Shown here one piece after another: positions 57,886 through 64,000 of a stretch of 64,000 nucleotides of DNA (the stretch's first letter is position 1; every line of letters starts with the position of its first letter). The notes under the pieces were generated by a model that saw only the letters and a program-made list of their open reading frames with translations, made no database searches and was not told the origin of the DNA. This DNA is from Faecalibacterium langellae (GTDB lineage Bacteria; Bacillota; Clostridia; Oscillospirales; Ruminococcaceae). The position numbers and the translations under genes are program-made. The stretch spans positions 1-64,000 of the forward strand of contig NZ_NMTR01000012.1 in assembly GCF_002549775.1 (NCBI RefSeq), read 5' to 3'.

Positions 57886-58560
57886 ATGAAAACCTTTAAG
57901 CTTCATCTCATCCGCCACGGCATGACCGCCGGCAACCTGCAGGGCCTTTACATCGGCAGCGGCACCGACATCCCGCTGTGCGACGAGGGCCGTGCCCAGC
58001 TGGCCGAGCTGAAGGAGCGGTTCGAGTACCCGCAGGTGGACACCGTGTTCTCCTCTCCCCTGCTGCGCGCGGTGGAAACGGCGAACATCCTGTTCCCGGA
58101 CGCAAAGCACACCTTCACCGTCCACGACCTGCGGGAGGCGGGCTTCGGCAAGTTTGAGAACAAGCCCGTGAAGGAACTGGTGCACGACGAGGACTTCAAA
58201 AAGTGGATCACCCCCGGCTCCGGCTATGTGCCCGAGGGGGCCGAGCCCACCGACCAGTTCCACGCCCGCTGCGCCGAAAGCCTGATGAAGCTGTTCGAGT
58301 ATATGATCCGCATGGATGTGACCGAGGCCGCCTGCGTGACCCACGGCGGCGTCATCATGAGCATGCTCAGCCAGCGTGCCGTGCCCACCCGCCGCCCCGA
58401 GCAGTGGATGGCCGACCCCGGCTGCGGCTACACCGTGCAGACCGATGTGCAGCTGTGGATGCGCGACCGTCTGGTGGAGGCCATCGACATCGTGCCCTTC
58501 GGCTACGCCGATACCCTGCGCGGCCAGGCCGAGACCGAGGAAAACGAGGCCTTTGAGTAA
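57886..58560 (+). CDS. histidine phosphatase (phosphoglycerate mutase-like)
   Basis: A 224-residue branch 1 histidine phosphatase. The phospho-His is His11 in LIRHGMTAGN; SSPLLRAVETANIL, the acid residue in LREAGFGKFENK and CVTHGGVIM complete the site. It is probably a broad phosphatase rather than a glycolytic mutase, because the cofactor-dependent mutase C-terminus is absent. The start follows ACGAGGTGTTTTC. It follows the kinase but has its own promoter. Confidence 0.9.
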   Translation: MKTFKLHLIRHGMTAGNLQGLYIGSGTDIPLCDEGRAQLAELKERFEYPQVDTVFSSPLLRAVETANILFPDAKHTFTVHDLREAGFGKFENKPVKELVHDEDFKKWITPGSGYVPEGAEPTDQFHARCAESLMKLFEYMIRMDVTEAACVTHGGVIMSMLSQRAVPTRRPEQWMADPGCGYTVQTDVQLWMRDRLVEAIDIVPFGYADTLRGQAETEENEAFE

Positions 58561-58588
58561 GGATTCGGTTACAATCCCGGCCCATCCC

Positions 58589-58617
58589 TTGACAGAACCC
58601 GCGCAATCCTTTATTGT
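58589..58617 (+). promoter_or_regulatory. promoter of Tat-signal protein gene
   Basis: TTGACA, 17 bases, TATTGT, about 30 bases before the start codon. Confidence 0.7.
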
Positions 58618-58648
58618 ATAAAGGAACGATTTTTGAGGAGGAAGCCCC

Positions 58649-59254
58649 ATGTCCCAGTCCATTTCCCGCCGGTCATTCCTGAAATGTGCCGGTTCCGGTG
58701 CGGTCAGCCTTGCCGCTGCCCTGCTCACCGGTGTTTCCGCTGCGGCGCAGCAGCCGCGTCTTGCGGGCGAGCCTGCCCTGCTGGACGGCAAGGCCGCTGT
58801 GGAGCTGCTGGGCTATGCCCCTGCGCCGGAAATGGGCAATGTGCTGGTGTACCTCTCGGTGGAGAACCTTTCGGCTTCCTCCCTGCCCGTGGACGCCAGC
58901 TACCTGCAGAGCCGCGAGGTGCGCACCCTGGCGGACCTGTACAGCATGGGCACCGGCTTTTCCGCCGTGTGCGACGGCACCGCCGTGCGCTGCGGCAGCT
59001 TTGCCGCCCCGCTCTACGGCGAGAACGCGGCGGATGCTTCGGTGTTCACCCTGAACCTTGCCGCAGGCAGGGGCGCGCTGGTGCACTGCTTCTGCGCCGT
59101 GCCGGAAAACTGGCAGACGCTGGAGCTGACCTGGCACCCGGACTTTGCTGCAGGCCGCAGCGAGACCTTCACGGTGCACCGCGGCACCGACGAGGTGGCC
59201 CTGGGCGCTGTGCCCTCCTGCCCCGCCGAGGTGGGCAGCGTGGTGGACCTGTAA
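58649..59254 (+). CDS. Tat-signal exported protein
   Basis: A 201-residue protein. The signal MSQSISRRSFLKCAGSGAVS has SRRSFLK but ends LLTGVSAAAQ with no lipobox, so it is probably cleaved and released rather than lipidated. The mature domain (VLVYLSVENLSASSLPVDAS, WQTLELTWHPDFAAGRSETF) is a divergent paralogue of the lipoprotein at 53.5 kb. Function unknown. The start follows TTGAGGAGGAAGCCCC. Confidence 0.8.
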   Translation: MSQSISRRSFLKCAGSGAVSLAAALLTGVSAAAQQPRLAGEPALLDGKAAVELLGYAPAPEMGNVLVYLSVENLSASSLPVDASYLQSREVRTLADLYSMGTGFSAVCDGTAVRCGSFAAPLYGENAADASVFTLNLAAGRGALVHCFCAVPENWQTLELTWHPDFAAGRSETFTVHRGTDEVALGAVPSCPAEVGSVVDL

Positions 59255-59391
59255 AAGGGGCCCTCTCAGGCAGCCGGTTTTCTGCAGGGAGCGGGTTCAT
59301 CTGCTCCGCAGGTAGACGGCATTTGCCGGGACGGGAGCGAAACGCATGAATGTGTTCCCTACACCCGGGCGGAAAGAACGCAAAACATAAG

Positions 59392-59431
59392 AAAAGCCAT
59401 CTGTGACGGTTGAAGTCGCAGATGGCTTTTT
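59392..59431. terminator. bidirectional intrinsic terminator
   Basis: AAAAGCCATCTGTGAC/GTCGCAGATGGCTTTTT (one G-T pair) between converging genes. Confidence 0.88.
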
Positions 59432-59437
59432 GCGTTG

Positions 59438-60547
59438 TTATGCGGCGGCGTGTGCCAGCAGTTCTTCCCCGGCCGAGCTCTGCACGGCCAGTTCGTCGCC
59501 GGTGACGCTGGATACCAGTGCCAGATAGCTGCGGCCGGTGCAAAGGCTCAGCTGCCGGCCGTCGGAGTCGTAGAACAAAAAGGTGGAGTCGGTGCCCTGG
59601 GTCCAGGTGATGTGCCACAGGCGGCCGCCGTTGAGCCACACGCCGCCGCCAAGGGTCAGGTCGTAATCCAGCGTGCGGCCATCGTCCCGCAGGGTGGACG
59701 AGCTGAACAGGATGAGCAGGTTGTCGAACTGGGCCTGGGTGCCGGTGTTGGCGTCCAGCTGGGCGGTGCCGTCGGCGTGCAGCATGCCGTAGGTGCCGCT
59801 TTCGGCGCTGTAAGCAAAGGCTGTGGTGCTCTGGGTGCCGAAGTGCATCTGCACGGCGGCGGCGTCCTCGGCGTCCGGCTCCGGCAGGCGGGGCTCTGCC
59901 TTTTGGGGCAGCAGCGCCGGAAGGGTGGGCAGAACGGTGTCCGCCCCGGTGCTGTCGGACGTCACCGCCGACGAGGCCGACGCCGCCAGCTCATCCAGCT
60001 GGCTGGAGAGGTTCAGGCTGTCCAGCACGCCCAGCACCGCCTTGCCGCTGGTGCGCCACAGCGGGGCGCTGCTCCAGTCGGCGTCGCAGGTGAAGGCGTT
60101 GCGCCCCACCTCCAGCGCGTCCACGGCGCGGAGATTGTAGTAATCCAGATAGTTGCGGGCGAACTGGCCTGCGCCCCGCTGCACCGGCAGCACCTGCTGG
60201 CCGCTGAGCAGCCGCCAGTACAGGTCCTGTCCCAGGGTCACCGGGCCCACCGTGGGCATGGCGCTCACTGCAGGGTACGCCAGGCACAGGCTGGTGGGAG
60301 CGTCGGCCTCGGTCTGGGCCTCCAGCACCACCGATGCGCTGCCGATGCCCCACTGCACGGTGCTGGCCGGGGCGTTGTCGATGACCACGGCAGCGGCGCG
60401 CTCGCCGGGGTATTGCAGCGCCTGCCCGGTGAGCGGGTCGGAGGGCGCGGAATGGTCGGAGAGGATCTCCGACGAAAAGGAACAGCCGCTCAACAATACG
60501 GCGCACAGCGCGGCGGCCGCCGCTGCCCGGGTCCAGATGCGTTTCAT
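59438..60547 (-). CDS. DUF3048-family lipoprotein
   Basis: A 369-residue exported protein. The Sec-type lipoprotein signal MKRIWTRAAAAAALCAVLLS ends with lipobox LSGC. The mature part has the DUF3048 layout (DPLTGQALQYPGERAAAVVIDN, QWGIGSASVVLEAQTEAD, PTVGPVTLGQDLYWRLL) seen in YerB-like proteins, but the central GG/ITR motif is degenerate. It follows its paralogue by 13 bases. Function unknown, probably envelope-related. Confidence 0.82.
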   Translation of the reverse strand: MKRIWTRAAAAAALCAVLLSGCSFSSEILSDHSAPSDPLTGQALQYPGERAAAVVIDNAPASTVQWGIGSASVVLEAQTEADAPTSLCLAYPAVSAMPTVGPVTLGQDLYWRLLSGQQVLPVQRGAGQFARNYLDYYNLRAVDALEVGRNAFTCDADWSSAPLWRTSGKAVLGVLDSLNLSSQLDELAASASSAVTSDSTGADTVLPTLPALLPQKAEPRLPEPDAEDAAAVQMHFGTQSTTAFAYSAESGTYGMLHADGTAQLDANTGTQAQFDNLLILFSSSTLRDDGRTLDYDLTLGGGVWLNGGRLWHITWTQGTDSTFLFYDSDGRQLSLCTGRSYLALVSSVTGDELAVQSSAGEELLAHAAA

Positions 60548-60560
60548 GGCGTTTCCTCGT

Positions 60561-61778
60561 TTACTGATAGCTGAAGTTGGACCACTCGTCGTCGTCCACG
60601 ATGGCAAGGTAGGTCTTGCCGCGGTTGAAGATGAGCTCGGCCCCGCTCTCGTCGAACAGGCGCAGCGGGTGCTCGGGCGAAGCCTTCTGCCAGGTGCCGC
60701 GCACCATGCCGCCCCGGCTGAAGAAATAGACCTCGCCGCCGGAGATGTAGCTCACCTGCTGCACGTCGCCGGAGTCGCCGGGGTAAGCCGCGATGGGCGC
60801 AAAGCAGACGGCCAGGTTGTCGAAGCTGAGCTGCTTGCCGGTGAGCTCGTCCACCGCCTTCTCGAACTGGCCGGAGATGCGGCTGTACATCTGCATTTTA
60901 TAGGTGTGGTCGAACCAGTTGTAGCTGAAGCTGGTCTTGTAGTGGTCCGAGTGCACGATGCTGACGCTCTTGCCGGAGGCGGTGCCCTTCATGGCGTTCT
61001 CGGCGCCGGTGCGGTAGTCCGCAAAGCGGAAGAAGGTGGTGTCGCAGGCGTAGTCCAGGCCGATGCCTGCGTTGGCGGCAGCCTGCTTGATCTCGGTGCC
61101 GGAGGTGAACTCGGTGTGCTCGTAGGCCACGTCCCGGCCGCGGCTGTCGCGGTGGGCCACATGGGGGTGGACCGGGGTGTTGAAGTAGCTCTTGCCGCCG
61201 ATGTTCAGGCCGGAGTAATCGTACACGCTGATGAACTTGGTGCAGGCGGCGCTCTCGCCGTCGTGGTAGTACAGCGCCTGATACGGCATCAGCAGCTGCA
61301 GGAACTGGTCGCGGCCGGAGCGCAGCGGGCCGATCTCCGGGATGGCGTCGGCGTCGTGGAACACCGCGCAGAAGCGGGTGATGCCGCCCTCCACCTTGCA
61401 CTCGATGAGCACGTCCGCCGAACCGATGCCGCGCTGCGGGCGGGCGTTCTGGCGGGAGGTGTTGGAGATGTTGTTCACCATCACGCCCACGATGCGCCCG
61501 CCGCTGCGCCGGGCCTCGCCGGTGAGCGGGTCGGCGTCGTAAGCGGGGGTCACGGCAAAGCCGGGGTCCAGCTGTTCCCCTTCCGGCAGCGGCGAGACGA
61601 CCAGATCGGACGCAGCATCGCTGGATGCGGCGGACGAGGCAGAGCCGCCCAGCGTTTTTTGGAGCCAGGCGGAGAAGTTGCTGCCCAGAATGGTGCCGCT
61701 TGCGCTGCAGCTGGACAAAGCCAGCGAGGCGGCAGCGGCACCGGTAAGGCGAAGAACGGCACGGCGCGTGATCTTCAT
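60561..61778 (-). CDS. DUF3048-family Tat-type lipoprotein
   Basis: A 405-residue exported protein. The signal MKITRRAVLRLTGAAAASLA has the twin-arginine pair and lipobox LSSC. The DUF3048 core is well kept: DPLTGEARRSGGRIVGVMVNN, QRGIGSADVLIECKVEGGITRF, IGPLRSGRDQFLQLLMPYQALYYHDG and a C-terminal DUF3048_C-like domain (TYLAIVDDDEWSNF). The start follows AGGAGGTTTTTCCT. First gene of a two-gene operon. Confidence 0.87.
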   Translation of the reverse strand: MKITRRAVLRLTGAAAASLALSSCSASGTILGSNFSAWLQKTLGGSASSAASSDAASDLVVSPLPEGEQLDPGFAVTPAYDADPLTGEARRSGGRIVGVMVNNISNTSRQNARPQRGIGSADVLIECKVEGGITRFCAVFHDADAIPEIGPLRSGRDQFLQLLMPYQALYYHDGESAACTKFISVYDYSGLNIGGKSYFNTPVHPHVAHRDSRGRDVAYEHTEFTSGTEIKQAAANAGIGLDYACDTTFFRFADYRTGAENAMKGTASGKSVSIVHSDHYKTSFSYNWFDHTYKMQMYSRISGQFEKAVDELTGKQLSFDNLAVCFAPIAAYPGDSGDVQQVSYISGGEVYFFSRGGMVRGTWQKASPEHPLRLFDESGAELIFNRGKTYLAIVDDDEWSNFSYQ

Positions 61779-62334
61779 AGGAAAAACCTCCTGCACAAAA
61801 AGCTCGGCCCGGCACAGCGCCGGAGCCGCAAAAAACACGGCAGACACGGCGCACCGGTGAGGCCCGGCGCACCGCAAACGGATTTGATTTGATTGTAACG
61901 ATTCTTGCCGGTTTTGTAAAGAGGAACTTGTCGGGGCGGGGCCCCTCCATCTTGCTTGCGCAAGACCGTTCGGTCGCTTAAAAGCCCCACTGGGGCTTTC
62001 ATTGTTCCGCTTCGCTCCACAAACGCGAACTTGTCGGGGCGGGGCCTCTCCATCTTGCCTTTGGCAAGACCGTTCGGTCGCTTAAAGTCCCCGCTGGGGA
62101 CTTCATTGTTCCGCTGCGCTCCACAAACGCGAAGTTGTCGGGGATGACGCGCCGGGAGTTTTTAGGGCTGTTCCCGGTGCGGGTGCCCTGCCCAGGCACT
62201 GTGAAAAAAGCTGCCGTACCGGCGCAGCAGAACGGGAAATTTGCGCTGTTTGCGCCTTTTTGCCCGGGAACCCTTGCTTTTTGCGCAAAGTTGTGGTAAT
62301 ATTATTCGGCGGTATTGTTTTGCCGCAGGAATAT
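61779..62334. other. 556-base gap holding tandem repeats
   Basis: Contains the tandem repeat at 61923-62146. The remaining sequence before the tRNA is unremarkable apart from the probable tRNA promoter region near 62300. No gene is supported. Confidence 0.5.
61923..62146. repeat. two-copy tandem repeat of about 104-105 bp plus partial third
   Basis: Units begin GAACTTGTCGGGGCGGGGCC at 61923 and 62028, and a partial third at 62132 begins GAAGTTGTCGGGG. Each holds a TCTTGC..GCAAGA hairpin and AAGCCCC..GGGGCTT (first) or AAGTCCCC..GGGGACTT (second). The difference is compensated on both arms. Confidence 0.85.
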
Positions 62335-62410
62335 GCGCTCGTAGCTCAGCCGGTAGAGCATCTGACTTTTAATCAGAGGGCCAGGGATTCGAGTTCCCTC
62401 GAGCGCACCA
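62335..62410 (+). tRNA. tRNA-Lys (anticodon TTT)
   Basis: A 76-base cloverleaf. The acceptor stem is GCGCTCG/CGAGCGC, the D arm GCTC..GAGC, the anticodon stem TCTGA-CTTTTAA-TCAGA, the T arm AGGGA-TTCGAGT-TCCCT, the discriminator A, and CCA is encoded. Reads AAA and AAG lysine codons. Confidence 0.97.
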
Positions 62411-62456
62411 AAAGGACGATAAATCGTTGAAAGAAACGGTTTGTCGTCTTTTTTGT
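62410..62456 (+). terminator. terminator after tRNA-Lys
   Basis: AAAAGGACGA/TCGTCTTTTT hairpin with inner AAACCG-type pairing and a T run. Confidence 0.7.
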
Positions 62457-62574
62457 TTTATGCGGGCTTTTTGGTTTGTACCTGTGATTTTTTCAAAAAA
62501 TGCAGAGATCAGAGGGACAAAATTAGAAAAGCACAGACGGATTTGCTTCGCAAAGCAGACGTGTTTGGCGAAAA

Positions 62575-63159
62575 TCAGAACCGCAGTACCCGTGCGTTAT
62601 TGCGGGGCTTTGCCTGCGGATGGGCGTCACCGGGGCGGGGGTAACCGAGAAGCAGCTGCATCACGGCGTAGTAATCGGTGCGGATGCCCCATTGCCGCAG
62701 GATATCCTGCCCGTAGGGGGCAGCAAAGGCGGTCCAACCCTGGCCGATATAGCAGCTGCCCACGCCCAGCGCATCCGCCGCCAGCATCATGTTTTCGGCG
62801 GCCACGGCGCAGTCCTCTGCCGCAAAGAGAAAATCTTTCGGGGCGAACAGGGTGATGACCGTGGGCGCATCGTAAAAAGCGTTGGTCAGCTTTGCGTCGT
62901 CCACGATGCTGGGCTGCTCGCGGGAAACATAGCGCGTGGCGGTGGACATCCGAAAATAGGAATTGGCCCGCTTGATCTTGCCCAGCCGCTCGTTGACTTC
63001 CCGATTCTGGCTGACCGCAAAAATTACGCCCTGCCGTCCGCCTGCGCTGGGCGCATACAGCCCGGCCTGCAAAATTTTCTGGAGGGTTTCTTCTTCGATC
63101 TGGCGCGTATCGAACCGCCGGATGGAGCGGCGGTGGAGAATCGTCTGCAAAATATCCAT
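62575..63159 (-). CDS. nitroreductase-family flavoprotein
   Basis: A 194-residue NfsB/FRP-like FMN oxidoreductase. It has the N-terminal FMN-binding motif HRRSIRRFDTRQI, APSAGGRQGVIFAVSQN, AAENMMLAADALGVGSCYIG and the C-terminal QLLLGYPRPGD. It starts one base after the stop of the radical SAM gene, behind AAGGAGGTAATTTAAT, so the two are co-expressed. In RiPP clusters such enzymes can act as peptide dehydrogenases; a general nitro or quinone reductase role is equally possible. Confidence 0.9.
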   Translation of the reverse strand: MDILQTILHRRSIRRFDTRQIEEETLQKILQAGLYAPSAGGRQGVIFAVSQNREVNERLGKIKRANSYFRMSTATRYVSREQPSIVDDAKLTNAFYDAPTVITLFAPKDFLFAAEDCAVAAENMMLAADALGVGSCYIGQGWTAFAAPYGQDILRQWGIRTDYYAVMQLLLGYPRPGDAHPQAKPRNNARVLRF

Positions 63160-63160
63160 A

Positions 63161-64000
63161 TTAAATTACCTCCTTCCAGCACTGCGGGTCGGCGGCGTAG
63201 AAGTCGCCGCTCTTGCCGCTGGCTACAGCCGGGCAGCCCCGGCAGAAGGCCAGCAGTTCACACTTGGAGCATTTGGCAAAGCGGGCGTAGTCCCGGTACT
63301 GCTCCATCTGGCAGACCCACACATCGGCCAGCCGATCCTCGAACACATTGCCCACCCTGCTGTTCTGCACCCGGCGGCAGGCATACACATCGCCCGTGGG
63401 CAAGATGGTCAGATGGCAGTTGCCGCAGTTGCAGCCGCCATAGATCATGCCGTCCTCGTAGACTCCATCCAGCGTGAATGCCCCCGTCTCGTACTCGTAC
63501 AGCGTCCAGAGGTGGTCTTTCTTGTTGAAATAGGTGGTGCATCCGGCGGCTTCATATTCCTTGAACTTTTTATCGCAGTCGGCCAGAAGCTGGCGGTAGC
63601 GCAGGGGCGCGATGCCGGTGTCCTTCTCCCCGCTGGTGGGGCAGTAGCGGGCAAAGGCGAATACGTTCGCGCCTGCGGCCACCACCGCGTCAATGATGCC
63701 GGGCACTTCGTCGATGTTCTTGCCGGAAACCGTGGTCATGACCACCGAGCGGATGCCCGCCCGGTTGATGCAGCCGATCTTCTCCAAGGTCGTGTCAAAG
63801 CTGCCCGGCTTGCGGAACTAGTCGTGGGTCTCGCGCAGGCCGTCAATGGACAGCTGGTACTTCTCGCAGCCGTAGTTCTTCAGCCGCTGGCAGACGGCAT
63901 CGTTCAGGTGGAACGGATTGCCCAGAATCGTGAAGGGGATGCTGTGTGTTTTGAGCAGCTCCAGCAGCTGCCAGAAATCCGGGTGCAGGATCGGGTCACC
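63161..64000 (-). CDS. radical SAM/SPASM enzyme, 5' part outside window, interrupted by TAG
   Basis: About 279 codons are visible. The 5' portion with the CxxxCxxC cluster lies beyond the right edge. Frame 64000-63821 gives GDPILHPDFWQLLELLKTHS and ends LSIDGLRETHD; then TAG (63818-63820), then FRKPGSFDTTLEKI in the same frame. The C-terminal SPASM region has YGGCNCGNCHLTILPTGDVYACRR and CSKCELLAFCRGCPA. This resembles RiPP-maturing SPASM enzymes, perhaps the ACGX-repeat type (from memory). The TAG is a nonsense change, an error or a sense codon. Overlap with the nitroreductase implies one operon. Confidence 0.82.

Noticed and set aside
61923-62146. CRISPR-like array
   Set aside because: Only two units of over 100 bp, no short repeats with unique spacers, no cas genes in the window.
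62335-62410. tRNA-Lys as integration site of an island
   Set aside because: No integrase gene and no direct repeat of the tRNA 3' end is visible within the window.

Overview
The window is chromosomal DNA from a high-GC Firmicute. The gene content, the palindromic intergenic repeats and the GC-rich codon use suggest a gut anaerobe of the Oscillospiraceae/Ruminococcaceae (Faecalibacterium, Gemmiger or Subdoligranulum type). I cannot place it to species from sequence alone. It holds about 65 protein genes and one tRNA-Lys. There is no CRISPR array, no prophage and no transposase gene.

Layout. 0.5-7.5 kb: membrane and transport genes (YwaF-like protein, FlK-like thioesterase, NhaC antiporter, MarR regulator, a DUF5058-like membrane pair, AzlCD amino-acid exporter). 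7.5-14.7 kb: a GNAT enzyme, a methyltransferase, asparaginase, a thioredoxin-reductase-like flavoenzyme co-encoded with a Crp/Fnr regulator, and two CobW-type metal GTPases, one with a very large His/Asp/Cys metal-binding insert. 15-20.8 kb: Xaa-Pro aminopeptidase, three family 2 glycosyltransferases and an orphan LytTR regulator. 21-27 kb: HAD phosphatase, patatin lipase overlapping an EI-like PEP enzyme, RsmE, PrmA, GNAT. 27-34 kb: a phosphate module pstS-pstC-pstA-pstB-phoU with a small AraC-type regulator. 34-40 kb: a secreted two-repeat cystatin-like protein, SstT, an ECF S component behind a long leader, split transketolase, thioredoxin. 41.2-49.8 kb: a full histidine operon (hisZ-hisG fusion, hisD, C, B, H, A, F, IE and a PHP phosphatase). 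50-54 kb: MATE pump, a candidate type I toxin-antitoxin, an orotate-PRTase-like gene and two Tat-type lipoproteins. 54-62 kb: a XRE regulator opposite a receptor kinase with an extracellular FMN-binding domain, a histidine phosphatase, another Tat protein and two DUF3048 proteins. 62.3-64 kb: tRNA-Lys, a nitroreductase and a radical SAM/SPASM enzyme cut by the window edge.

Four sequence-level observations deserve most attention. (1) A repeat family with at least seven copies has a constant frame and a hairpin of exactly 16 bp with an invariant TGCG loop. The stem sequence differs in every copy, yet pairing is always perfect. (2) None of the 64 other recognised genes ends in TAG (34 TAA, 30 TGA). 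The only two gene-associated TAG codons interrupt conserved reading frames (transketolase N subunit; radical SAM enzyme). (3) The promoters of the thioredoxin reductase/Crp operon and of trxA share a CRP-like palindrome centred near -41, which suggests a small redox regulon. (4) The Ser/Thr kinase is fused to an extracytoplasmic domain carrying a flavinylation motif. A type I toxin-antitoxin with a clear antisense promoter and a shared bidirectional terminator is a further good candidate.
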